NCBI GenBank assembly: GCA_905480145.1
Contig: CAJQPA010000001.1
Coordinates: 1 to 64,000, forward strand
Origin: an uncultured Flavobacteriales bacterium
GTDB taxonomy: Bacteria; Bacteroidota; Bacteroidia; Flavobacteriales_D; Crocinitomicaceae
Direction: 5' to 3'
DNA: 64,000 nt
Both the position numbers and the translations under genes were made by a program. Numbering within the stretch: the stretch's first letter is position 1; every line of letters begins with the position of its first letter. This document shows positions 17,280 through 25,677 of this stretch, in pieces. The notes beneath the pieces were generated by a model. It saw nothing but the letters and a program-made list of their open reading frames with translations. It was not told the DNA's origin and did not search any database.

Positions 17280-19109
17280 TTAACCCACCATAGTATGGCC
17301 TTTGGGATATTTATAATCTCTACTAATTACTTTTGTTCCTATCAAGTACGCCAAAGTTAAAGTTCCTACACGACCGATAAACATCGCAAGAATCAAAACT
17401 ACTTTTCCTCCCTGACTCATATCAACTGTTAGACCAGTTGATAAGCCCACTGTACTAGCAGCGGAAACGTGCTCAAAAACAAGATCTATAAAATCATATT
17501 GACCGGAAGCAATTAAATCTTGTTCCGTAATAGCTAACGCAAAGGTGCCAAAAATATTTCCAAGAATAAAGAATAGAAAGATGGCAAACGCTTTTAATAT
17601 CAAATCGTTCGAAATCGTTTTTTTAAATAGCTCCGTATGCTTCCTGCCTTTTATTGTAGAAATCAAAGAGGCCCACATTACAGCAAAGGTAGAAGTACGA
17701 ATACCACCTCCAGCAGAACCTGAAGAGGCACCAACAAACATTAAAAACAAAAATACAATGACGACAGGCATAGTTAAAGTCGCTGTGTCAACCACACTAA
17801 AACCGGCATTCCTTGTAGTCATTGATTCGAAGAGTGCTGTGATGATGGCATTAAAAACACCTTTCTCTGATAGACCATGATTCCATTCAAAAATGATAAA
17901 TATGATTGCTCCAAAAAGCAAAAGTCCTATTGTAAAATATAGCGAAATTTTTGTCCCAAACTCAATAGTCTTCCATGGCTTTCTCATTCTCTCTCTTAAC
18001 CTAGAAACTTCAAAAAGATCGAACATATATATCATACCAAATCCACCGAAAAAGAATAAAATCATAATGACAGTATGGACAAATGTATTTTGAATAACAT
18101 CAGGGTGCATCATTCCGCCATGCAATGTAGACAAACCAGCATTATTAAACCCAGATACGCCATGGAACACAGATTGAAAAAATCGATCTCCTGAATCAGC
18201 AAAAACACCTTCGTTGCCAAAGCCAATAAACAACAAAATAATCCCTAAAACTTCAATAGTAGTGGCCCATAGAATTATTTTCACTAGCATGGAGTTGGCA
18301 TGAACGAGAGAGTCTTTATTGACAAAATCTTCCATCAATTCGTGGTATTTAATACCAACACCAAATTTCGCAACGATGAGCATTAACGCTCCAAAAGCTA
18401 TCGTATTTAAACCTCCAAGTTTAATAAGAATCAACACAATCATTTGGCCTTTAAATGTCAGGACTTGTGAAATATCAACCGAGGAAAGTCCTGTAACGCT
18501 TACCGAAGACATGGATAAGAACAAAGAATCAATTATTCCCATACCTCCGTCAAAATAGGACATTTCAGGTAACATCAATAAGAGGCCACCTATAATGGTC
18601 ATCAGAGAAATTGAAATCGTAAAAAGCCAACCCGGATGAATTTTCATCCAAGGTTTAAAATGCTTTTGTTTGAATGCATTAATCAGAATTAATAGAAAGA
18701 TAAACAACTGAATAAAGATCATTGAGAAATCACCAAAATCTGCAAACCCCAACGACATAAATACAGGCTCAATTAGTTGAGAGCCAAATACATTATAAGA
18801 CACACCTTCAACCAATAGTAGACCTATAACTGAAGCCTCCAACCAATTACTTTTTATGAATGTGGGTGGATGGAAATCGAAAAAAACTTTGACTAAAAAA
18901 CGAAAAATATAGAATGCGAAACTAACCTCAAGTATTGTAAAACATAAGTCTTTTGAAAAAGGAGTTAAACGAAAACCATAAAAATAAACCAGGGCAGAAA
19001 GCGCCACCAAAGAAACAAAAATATTTAACCCTGTTAATACCGCTAGAACCTTTGGCTTTTTGTCATAAATCAGCAGATTTACTCTTTCCCTAAATTCTTT
19101 TATGGACAT
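17280..19109 (-). CDS. trkH: TrkH/KtrB-type potassium (cation) transporter
   Basis: A 609-residue polytopic inner-membrane protein of the Trk/Ktr/HKT superfamily. The four pore loops have the expected glycine-centred filters, for example SVTGLSS near residue 205, GFNNAGLST near 322, TRNAGFSV near 433 and STVGLSTGL near 553. The N-terminal 150 residues form extra helices before the core, making it longer than Bacillus KtrB (about 450), as is common in Bacteroidota. It should take up K+ with a cytoplasmic RCK-type regulator (TrkA/KtrA); no such gene lies in the window. It is within a tightly packed run. Confidence 0.9.
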   Translation of the reverse strand: MSIKEFRERVNLLIYDKKPKVLAVLTGLNIFVSLVALSALVYFYGFRLTPFSKDLCFTILEVSFAFYIFRFLVKVFFDFHPPTFIKSNWLEASVIGLLLVEGVSYNVFGSQLIEPVFMSLGFADFGDFSMIFIQLFIFLLILINAFKQKHFKPWMKIHPGWLFTISISLMTIIGGLLLMLPEMSYFDGGMGIIDSLFLSMSSVSVTGLSSVDISQVLTFKGQMIVLILIKLGGLNTIAFGALMLIVAKFGVGIKYHELMEDFVNKDSLVHANSMLVKIILWATTIEVLGIILLFIGFGNEGVFADSGDRFFQSVFHGVSGFNNAGLSTLHGGMMHPDVIQNTFVHTVIMILFFFGGFGMIYMFDLFEVSRLRERMRKPWKTIEFGTKISLYFTIGLLLFGAIIFIIFEWNHGLSEKGVFNAIITALFESMTTRNAGFSVVDTATLTMPVVIVFLFLMFVGASSGSAGGGIRTSTFAVMWASLISTIKGRKHTELFKKTISNDLILKAFAIFLFFILGNIFGTFALAITEQDLIASGQYDFIDLVFEHVSAASTVGLSTGLTVDMSQGGKVVLILAMFIGRVGTLTLAYLIGTKVISRDYKYPKGHTMVG

Positions 19110-19110
19110 C

Positions 19111-20094
19111 CTAAACTATCTTTTTTACTTCTCTCAGAAGCAATTCTTTATCGATTGGCACTACTCCGCTATACTCACAAACAAGACCTCCTGATAAATT
19201 TGCTATGGCCGCAACCATTTCAGGAGACATCCCAATGGTTAAGCATAATGTTGCGATCGAAATAACTGTATCCCCTGCACCGCTCACATCAGCAATTTTC
19301 CTCACATGGGCAGGTATATACGACTTTTCATCTGAACATTTAATAAATACTCCATGCTCCGAAAGAGTCACAAATGTCATTTTATTATTCAATTTAGCTT
19401 CAAGCAGATCAATCGCCTCTTCAAATTTTTCTTTCCCCTTTTCGAAATCAAACTCAACATTAAGTCCTTCTTTCAATTCTTTTAAGTTTGGCTTAAAAAG
19501 AGTAACTCCCTTATATTCGAAAAAATTATCTCTCTTAGGATCAACTGTTATTATAACTCCTGAATTATTAGCCATTTCTATGACTGTTTTTATTACTCTA
19601 GGAGTTAACAAGCCTTTGTTGTAGTCCTCTAGAATAATAGCGTCAAGACCAGACCCTATGAGTGATTCAACTTTCGAAATGATTGCATTCTCTTGGCCTT
19701 CTGAAATTGCTCCGACTTCCTCCTCATCGATTCGAAGAAGATGCTGACTGTCACCAATAACCCTTGTTTTGATTGTAGTTTTTCTTAACTCATCCTGAAC
19801 AATTCCTGCACTAGATAGGTTTCTATTCTCCAGTAAATTCAAAAAACTCTTCCCTCCATCATCATTACCTATGATCGCACAAAGAATTGGTTTTGCTCCA
19901 AGTGCCAATAAGTTTAATGCCACATTTGCGGCTCCACCTAACCGATCCTCTTTCTTCTTGAGTTCAATTATTGGAACAGGAGCTTCTGGGCTTATACGCG
20001 AAACATTACCACGTAAATATGCATCTATCATGACATCCCCCAAAACCAATATTCGTTTTTGGGTAAACTGTTCAAAAATAGAATCTACATTCAT
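19111..20094 (-). CDS. hldA: D-glycero-beta-D-manno-heptose-7-phosphate kinase-like PfkB family kinase
   Basis: A 327-residue ribokinase/PfkB-family sugar kinase most like the kinase half of HldE (RfaE1), which phosphorylates heptose-7-phosphate for LPS core precursors. Support: VLGDVMIDAYLRGNVSRISPEAP-type N-terminus with GGAANVALNL (about 53-62) and the PfkB C-terminal signature DVSGAGDTVIS (about 270), whose Asp is the catalytic base. The adenylyltransferase half is absent, so this is the stand-alone form and a separate hldC would be needed elsewhere. Its ATG shares one base with the aspC stop codon, giving tight coupling. Confidence 0.85.
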   Translation of the reverse strand: MNVDSIFEQFTQKRILVLGDVMIDAYLRGNVSRISPEAPVPIIELKKKEDRLGGAANVALNLLALGAKPILCAIIGNDDGGKSFLNLLENRNLSSAGIVQDELRKTTIKTRVIGDSQHLLRIDEEEVGAISEGQENAIISKVESLIGSGLDAIILEDYNKGLLTPRVIKTVIEMANNSGVIITVDPKRDNFFEYKGVTLFKPNLKELKEGLNVEFDFEKGKEKFEEAIDLLEAKLNNKMTFVTLSEHGVFIKCSDEKSYIPAHVRKIADVSGAGDTVISIATLCLTIGMSPEMVAAIANLSGGLVCEYSGVVPIDKELLLREVKKIV

Positions 20095-21287
20095 TATACT
20101 AATTTTTCTAAAGATTTCTTCACCCTTCGCATTGCTTCGGTTAGTGTATCAGCAGATGCAGCATATGAAATTCGAATACAATTTGGATCTCCAAAAGCCT
20201 CTCCTGTGACCAAAGCAACATTTGCATCATTCAATAGATACATTGCCAAATCACTTCCATTGCTTATCGGCTTGCCTTCAAACTTCTTTCCGTAAAAATA
20301 CGAAACATCTGGAAAAGCATAAAACGCACCCTCAGGAACATTAATGTCAATGCCTTCAATGGTTCTTAAAGCAGCCAAAACCAGTTCTCTTCTTTCTTTA
20401 AACGCATTGATCATATCTGATAGAATTGCAGGATCCGCTTTTAACGCAGCAATTGCAGCTTTCTGAGATATTGAAGAAGGCGCAGAAGTGAACTGACCTT
20501 GCATTTTAGAGCACGCGTCAGCAATTTCTTTACTCGCACCAACATAACCTAATCTCCAACCAGTCATAGCCCAAGCCTTAGATACACCATTAATAGTAAC
20601 TACTTGTTCGTACACATCGTCAAACTGAGCCAAACTCTCATGTTTAGAAGTGAAATTAATATGCTCATATATCTCATCGCAAATCACAACAATATGAGGG
20701 TGTTTTTTAATCACATCCGCCATTGCGCGCAATTCTTCTTTACTGTATACAGAACCTGTTGGATTACATGGAGTAGAAAAAATAATCATTTTGGTTTTAT
20801 CCGTAATGGATGCTGCCAATTGAGCTGGAGTTACTTTAAAATCAGATTCAATTCCAGCATTCACAATTACTGGTGTCCCTTCTGAAACTTTAACAATTTC
20901 AATATATGAAACCCAAAACGGCGCAGGAATTAAGACTTCATCGCCCTTATTCACAACACTCATAACTACATTCGCTATTGATTGCTTAGCTCCAGTTGAT
21001 ACAACAATCTGATTCACATCATAATCTAACCCATTATCTCTCTTGAACTTAAGGGAGATCGCTTCACGTAAATCTTCATACCCAGGCACTGGTGTATAAG
21101 TTGTGAAATTATTATTCATCGCTTCAAAAGCGGCATCCTTAATAAATTGAGGAGTGTTAAAATCAGGTTCGCCAAGACTTAAAGAAATCACATCTACTCC
21201 TTCAGCTTTCAGCTCTCTACTTTTGCGCGACATTGCGATGGTAGCAGACTCTTCCATGGCCAATAATCTCTCTGATAATTTAATCAT
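20094..21287 (-). CDS. aspC: Aspartate aminotransferase, class I/II PLP-dependent
   Basis: A 397-residue fold type I aminotransferase of the AspB/AspC Ib subgroup. Motifs: SLGEPDFNTP (about 37-46), STGAKQ (about 96-101), NPTGSVYS (about 176), the CDEIYEHI region (about 206), the PLP-Schiff-base Lys in NGVSKAWAMTGWRLGY (about 237) and the substrate-carboxylate Arg near the C-terminus in CIRISYA. It interconverts aspartate/2-oxoglutarate and oxaloacetate/glutamate in the cytoplasm. It is the first gene of a six-gene minus-strand run reaching the COG2509 oxidoreductase. Confidence 0.93.
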   Translation of the reverse strand: MIKLSERLLAMEESATIAMSRKSRELKAEGVDVISLSLGEPDFNTPQFIKDAAFEAMNNNFTTYTPVPGYEDLREAISLKFKRDNGLDYDVNQIVVSTGAKQSIANVVMSVVNKGDEVLIPAPFWVSYIEIVKVSEGTPVIVNAGIESDFKVTPAQLAASITDKTKMIIFSTPCNPTGSVYSKEELRAMADVIKKHPHIVVICDEIYEHINFTSKHESLAQFDDVYEQVVTINGVSKAWAMTGWRLGYVGASKEIADACSKMQGQFTSAPSSISQKAAIAALKADPAILSDMINAFKERRELVLAALRTIEGIDINVPEGAFYAFPDVSYFYGKKFEGKPISNGSDLAMYLLNDANVALVTGEAFGDPNCIRISYAASADTLTEAMRRVKKSLEKLV

Positions 21288-21313
21288 AACTTATGTTCAA
21301 ATAATTTATACAG

Positions 21314-21321
21314 CAAAATTA
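21314..21321 (-). promoter_or_regulatory. Predicted -7 element of the aspC operon
   Basis: TAATTTTG on the minus strand, 26 nt before the aspC ATG. No TTG at the usual -33 spacing. The rest of 21322-21471 shows no other feature. Confidence 0.45.
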
Positions 21322-21471
21322 CAATAAAGAAAGAAAGGTGTGCACTTATTTCAGTAATTTAATCGAATAAATATGTCCATTTAAGCTTAAAGTTCTTGAG
21401 AAAGGATTGTGAATAAAAATGCATATAAAGGGATAAAAAAATTCTATAATTGATGTAATTTTATCATCTAA

Positions 21472-22293
21472 ATGAAAGAATTAAAACTCATCGATATTGA
21501 GCACCTGATTGCAAGCAAGAATCCAAAAGCGAAAAAATGGATCCCTGGCTTTGTTATGCGTTACTTAAAGAGAATTATTCATCAAGATGAAGTAAACCAA
21601 TTCTTAACCGAAAGCAAAGATAAAAAAGGCACTGAGTGGTGCTCTGCCGCCGTGAAATTCTTGGACATTACTTATTCAGTAAAGAATTTGGATAAAATCC
21701 CAAAAAATGGAAAAATTGTTCTTGCCATGAATCACCCACTAGGTGGAATTGATGCAATAATTTTAGTTGATGCCTTGCAGAAGCAACGTAAAGATTTGAA
21801 GTTTATCGTAAACGACATACTGATGAATCTAGAAAACATGCAAGGAATGTTTGTCGGAGTTGACAAGCATGGAAAAAACAAAACCTCTATACGTGTTCAG
21901 ATTCAGGAATTATTTAAATCAGATTCTGCTATCTGTATTTTCCCTGCGGGACTAGTTAGTCGAGAGGTAAAGGGAGAAGTAAAGGATTTAACCTGGAAGA
22001 AAACATTTGTGCGATATTCAAAAGAGCACAATAGAACAATAATACCCGTGTTTATTGATGGGAAACTCTCCAAGTTCTTTTATAGATTATCTAAAATAAG
22101 AAAGTTCTTTAGAATCAAATTAAATGTAGAAATGCTTTATCTCTCTCATGAACTTTTCAAACAAAGAGGAAAACATATTGAATTTATTATAGGTGACCCC
22201 ATAGAAAAAGATTACCTTTTCGGAGGATTGGGTGACAGAAAAATAGCCGAAGGAATTAAGAATAAAACATACGAACTTCGAAATCAACTGTAA
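21472..22293 (+). CDS. glsA: PlsC-like O-acyltransferase, OlsA/GlsA-like (aminolipid synthesis)
   Basis: A 273-residue acyltransferase of the PlsC/lysophospholipid acyltransferase fold. The catalytic block is MNHPLGGIDAIILVD (about residues 85-99), the NHPLGG variant I associate with the Bacteroidota aminolipid enzymes, and a later FPAGLVSRE (about 160) matches the acyl-acceptor FPEG-type motif. It probably esterifies a second fatty acid onto the 3-hydroxy group of an N-acylated amino acid. Its neighbour one base downstream is an OlsB-type N-acyltransferase; the equivalent Bacteroides pair makes glycine lipids. Symbol and head-group are inferred. Confidence 0.75.
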   Translation: MKELKLIDIEHLIASKNPKAKKWIPGFVMRYLKRIIHQDEVNQFLTESKDKKGTEWCSAAVKFLDITYSVKNLDKIPKNGKIVLAMNHPLGGIDAIILVDALQKQRKDLKFIVNDILMNLENMQGMFVGVDKHGKNKTSIRVQIQELFKSDSAICIFPAGLVSREVKGEVKDLTWKKTFVRYSKEHNRTIIPVFIDGKLSKFFYRLSKIRKFFRIKLNVEMLYLSHELFKQRGKHIEFIIGDPIEKDYLFGGLGDRKIAEGIKNKTYELRNQL

Positions 22294-22294
22294 G

Positions 22295-23206
22295 ATGGAA
22301 GAGATAATAAAACCAATAGACAAAGATATTCTTTCTAAAGAATTAAATTCTGACCGCTTTCTCAGAACAACTCGCAAAGGAGGTAATGAAATATACTGGG
22401 TAAACATTCACAACGCCCCGAACGTTTTGAAAGAAATTGGACGATTGCGAGAAGTTACTTTTCGTGCCTCGGGCGGAGGAACAGGACTATCATTAGACCT
22501 AGACGATTATGACCTCTCAGAAAACTGCTATCAGCAATTGATTGTATGGTCACCCGAAGATCAAGAAATAATTGGAGGTTACCGGTTTATACTTTGTGAA
22601 AAAGTACTCAATACTAACCCCATAGAGCTTTCTACTGCTCATTATTTCGACTTTTCTGATGAATTTATCAATGATTATTTGCCAAACACAATTGAGCTTG
22701 GAAGATCGTGGGTACAGCCCAACTTTCAACCATCGGTAAACCCTCGTAAAGGTTTATTTGCCTTAGACAACATTTGGGATGGGCTTGCTGCTGTAGTAAT
22801 CAACAACCCAAGTATTAAATACTTCTTTGGAAAAGTGACAATGTATCCAAGTTATAATGAGGAAGCCAGAGATTTTCTTTTACACTTCATGCATTCATAC
22901 TTTCCCGACAAAGATCATTTAATAACAGCTCACAATCCACTCATTCAAAATTATAACAAAAAAGAGCTTGATGAAATCATAGAAGGACTTGACTTTAAAG
23001 AAGGTTTCAAAAAATTGAATACTTACGCCAAAGAACGTGGAGAATTTATTCCGCCACTGGTCAATATTTACATGAACCTTTCGCCCACTATGAAAACATT
23101 TGGAACCGCCGTCAACCCAGAATTTGGCAATGTTGAAGAAACAGGCATCTTGGTGTCATTAGAAGATATTTATGAAGAGAAAAAAGAAAGACACATGGTT
23201 TATTAG
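22295..23206 (+). CDS. glsB: GNAT-fold N-acyltransferase, OlsB/GlsB-like (aminolipid synthesis)
   Basis: A 303-residue protein of the OlsB/hemolysin-type acyltransferase family. Distinctive blocks are IGRLREVTFRASGGGTG (about residues 47-63), the GGYRFILCE strand (about 94), and ELGRSWVQPNFQP (about 144), which is the family signature for the acyl-ACP-dependent N-acylation site. It would attach a 3-hydroxy fatty acid to glycine or ornithine, the first step of aminolipid synthesis. It starts one base after the glsA-like stop codon, so the two form a clear operon ending at a bidirectional terminator. Head-group specificity (Gly versus Orn) cannot be read from the sequence. Confidence 0.8.
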   Translation: MEEIIKPIDKDILSKELNSDRFLRTTRKGGNEIYWVNIHNAPNVLKEIGRLREVTFRASGGGTGLSLDLDDYDLSENCYQQLIVWSPEDQEIIGGYRFILCEKVLNTNPIELSTAHYFDFSDEFINDYLPNTIELGRSWVQPNFQPSVNPRKGLFALDNIWDGLAAVVINNPSIKYFFGKVTMYPSYNEEARDFLLHFMHSYFPDKDHLITAHNPLIQNYNKKELDEIIEGLDFKEGFKKLNTYAKERGEFIPPLVNIYMNLSPTMKTFGTAVNPEFGNVEETGILVSLEDIYEEKKERHMVY

Positions 23207-23254
23207 TTAAGTGAATTGACACTTAACACCTACATCGTTTAAATACTTATTACC

Positions 23255-23291
23255 AAAAAAAGTCTCGCTTCAAATGAAACGAGACTTTTTT
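23255..23291. terminator. Bidirectional intrinsic terminator
   Basis: AGTCTCG (23261-23267) pairs with CGAGACT (23280-23286), extended by flanking A and T runs on either side; loop about 12 nt. It separates the aminolipid operon from the convergent sigma factor gene. Confidence 0.85.
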
Positions 23292-23318
23292 ATTACACAG
23301 TAACTTTTTAATCTAATT

Positions 23319-23915
23319 CTAATAATGAGTCACTAACTCATGTTTCTCAATTAGCTTTCTCAAATTAATCAATGCATACCTCATTCTACCAAGGGCAGTA
23401 TTGATACTTATATTTTCTAATTCAGCTATGTCCTTAAAAGACATTTCTTTAAAAATTCTCATCTTTAAAATATCTCTTTGGGTATCTGGCAAATGCTCAA
23501 CTAAATCAACCATTTGACCTTCCAACTCAACGCGTGTCATCTCTTCTTGAACATTTTCATCTTCCAATTTCAAAGTGTGAAAAACATTGAAATCATCCCT
23601 CATTGAAGAAGACTCAGAAACCAAACGAACTTTATTGTATTTTCTAAAATGATCAATGACTAGATTGTGAGCAATTCTCATAGCCCAAGGCAAAAACTTA
23701 CCTTCTTCATTGTAATTTCCCGCTTTTAAGGTATTCACAATTTTAATAAAAGTGTCTTGAAAAATATCTTGAGATAGTGCTGTATCTCTAATCTTCATGT
23801 AAACAAATCGGTAGATTCTTTCTTTATGACGCATCAATAATGCCTCAAAAGCTTTCTCATCCCCACTCAAATACAAACTGATTAATTCACGGTCATCGAA
23901 TTTAGTCATAGCCAT
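23319..23915 (-). CDS. ECF-type RNA polymerase sigma factor
   Basis: A 198-residue sigma-70 family protein with only regions 2 and 4. Region 2 is seen in DIFQDTFIKIVNTLK and the GKFLPWAMRIAHNLVIDHFR block (about residues 48-92); region 4 in LPDTQRDILKMRIFKEMSFKDIA with the helix-turn-helix segment ENISINTALGRMRYAL (about 142-182). It closely resembles the broadly conserved Bacteroidota ECF factor of the SigP kind, which in Porphyromonas connects to PorX/PorY control of T9SS; orthology is a guess. No anti-sigma gene is adjacent. The 226-bp upstream gap is AT-rich, with a possible -7 (TATTTTTG) on the minus strand at 24084-24091. Confidence 0.93.
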   Translation of the reverse strand: MAMTKFDDRELISLYLSGDEKAFEALLMRHKERIYRFVYMKIRDTALSQDIFQDTFIKIVNTLKAGNYNEEGKFLPWAMRIAHNLVIDHFRKYNKVRLVSESSSMRDDFNVFHTLKLEDENVQEEMTRVELEGQMVDLVEHLPDTQRDILKMRIFKEMSFKDIAELENISINTALGRMRYALINLRKLIEKHELVTHY

Positions 23916-24141
23916 AGCTTACTGTTTAAAAGTTCAATTTAATGATCAAACTGTGTTAAAGTAATTTTATAGCTATAGGCTTCCGTGTTTTTTTATTAAT
24001 TATTAACTGACAATATACAACTTTATTTTGAAATCGAAAAATCTATCTCAAAATTAATCTATCAAACATAGAACGGGGATAGACAAAAATAGGTTGGGTA
24101 GAAATTATAAAAAAGTTGACTTAGTTAAATATTCAATCTCA

Positions 24142-24714
24142 TTATTTTGCAATAACAAACAACTCTCTGCCCTCTCTTGGCTTAATCGAATTATAGCAAG
24201 AATCTATTTTCACTTCATCAAAAAAAGAATTGAAATAATTTAAATACTCTACCCTATCACCACCAAATGGTGGATGATCATTTGAATCCATTTCAAACAA
24301 AAGACCGATTAAACGACCTTCATCTCCAAGTAATTCCTTTGCTTTTCGCGCATAATTCATTCTTAATTTTGGGTCAATCGCACAAAATAGTGTTTGCTCC
24401 ACTATTAAATCATATTCTTCTTTATGTTTAAAAAAATCCTCATTGTGCAATTTTTCCGCGGGAAATTCAGGCACACGTTTTTCAAAGTTATCCAGCGGTT
24501 CCTTAGCAAAATCAAGTAGGTGGACATTATTAAATCCCTTTTTAAATAGATATTCCGCCTCATGACCATTGCCACAACCAGGAATTAATATTTTCAGTTC
24601 TTTGTTTGTTAATTGATCAAAATATTTTTTTAGTGGCTCTGAAATAGTCCCTAAATCCCATCCAGTTTTATCCTCTGTATATCGTTTACTCCAAAATTCT
24701 TTTGACAAATCCAT
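24142..24714 (-). CDS. TPMT-family SAM-dependent methyltransferase
   Basis: A 190-residue methyltransferase of the thiopurine S-methyltransferase family. FWSKRYTEDKTGWDLG at the N-terminus is the family opening; ILIPGCGNGHEAEYL (about residues 41-55) is the SAM-binding glycine loop, and PPFGGDRVEY (about 147) is the typical late motif. Relatives methylate thiols, halides, or selenium and tellurium compounds. It begins 3 bp after the preceding gene in the cobalamin-riboswitch run, so it is probably the last gene of that operon; why a TPMT enzyme would be under B12 control is unclear. Confidence 0.85.
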   Translation of the reverse strand: MDLSKEFWSKRYTEDKTGWDLGTISEPLKKYFDQLTNKELKILIPGCGNGHEAEYLFKKGFNNVHLLDFAKEPLDNFEKRVPEFPAEKLHNEDFFKHKEEYDLIVEQTLFCAIDPKLRMNYARKAKELLGDEGRLIGLLFEMDSNDHPPFGGDRVEYLNYFNSFFDEVKIDSCYNSIKPREGRELFVIAK

Positions 24715-24717
24715 TTA

Positions 24718-25677
24718 TTATAATTTAATTAATTGAATTACACGTTCAGTAGAATCAGTAATACGCATGAAATAAACACCAGTATCTTGATCTGTTAGAT
24801 CAATTTCAAATGGTCCATTAAAAGGTTCTAGTTTTATAATTTTCCCTAGAGAATTAGTCACAGTATACTCCCCTCTACCCTCTATAACTAAAGAAAATAA
24901 TCCTTGCGAAGGATTTGGAATCACTTTTAAATCACCCAATTTATCAGTCATTACATCTAAGGGCAGCTCATTAATAACACCTATGCCATCCAAATCAAAT
25001 CCCCCGGAAGGAAAAGGAGTTGGATATGTGTCATTTATGATGTTGCCTTGACTATCATAGCTTCCATAAAGAGCGTCAATACTTCCCACAACATCAATTA
25101 ATTTAATATGAGTGATGTTATTGACGTCCAAATTTGTTGAATCCATTAATTCTTCTAAATCGAATGGTGTGCCATAATTTGCACGATATTTTCCTGCGAA
25201 ATTGTAAAAATAGCGACAATCACTAAAATTGAAATTGTCTATCTGAAGGGTATCTTGCTCCTCGGAGATCGCAGGGAAACGTACATAATCTATTCCATTT
25301 GAACTCACTTCAACAAAGGCCAACTCAATATAATTATCAAGAAAACCATTCTCGAAAATCGCAAAATCAGGGCCTAACCCATTTGCTATTGGGCGATTAA
25401 AAGTAATGATAGCGCTACCTCCATCCCCTAAAGAAACTACTTCAGTACCTGTCGCAACTCCAATAGCATCTAGATCTGAGCCAAAAGATACATAGCCATC
25501 TGCCGGTGTCTGAATATTCAAATAACCTCTATTAACATCAACTCCAGTTGCCCAAGCAACAAAAATAGATGAGTCTTTAAAAATCGCTGTAGTTCCTACC
25601 TCATCAGGATCTGGCGCAAATGACTGTGCTAATGAAAGAAAAGGAACCAATGTAAAAATGGACAGTACTTTATTCAT
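24718..25677 (-). CDS. T9SS-sorted surface protein of the B12 operon, unassigned family
   Basis: A 319-residue exported protein: signal peptide of about 17 residues, a beta-rich body, and a type-A T9SS sorting domain from about residue 250 (VIPNPSQGLFSL, ending in a hydrophobic/basic tail). The body carries GLGPDFAIFENGF and LAFVEVSSNGIDYVRFP (about 105-140), a pattern I have seen in Bacteroidota surface proteins encoded with B12 receptors, but I cannot give it a domain name. It overlaps the BtuG-like gene by 8 nt, implying a role in surface capture or handling of corrinoids (inference). Confidence 0.75.
   Translation of the reverse strand: MNKVLSIFTLVPFLSLAQSFAPDPDEVGTTAIFKDSSIFVAWATGVDVNRGYLNIQTPADGYVSFGSDLDAIGVATGTEVVSLGDGGSAIITFNRPIANGLGPDFAIFENGFLDNYIELAFVEVSSNGIDYVRFPAISEEQDTLQIDNFNFSDCRYFYNFAGKYRANYGTPFDLEELMDSTNLDVNNITHIKLIDVVGSIDALYGSYDSQGNIINDTYPTPFPSGGFDLDGIGVINELPLDVMTDKLGDLKVIPNPSQGLFSLVIEGRGEYTVTNSLGKIIKLEPFNGPFEIDLTDQDTGVYFMRITDSTERVIQLIKL

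Noticed and set aside
19205-19624. 139-codon plus-strand frame antisense to hldA
   Set aside because: It is the shadow of a well-supported kinase gene and shows no promoter or protein-like features.
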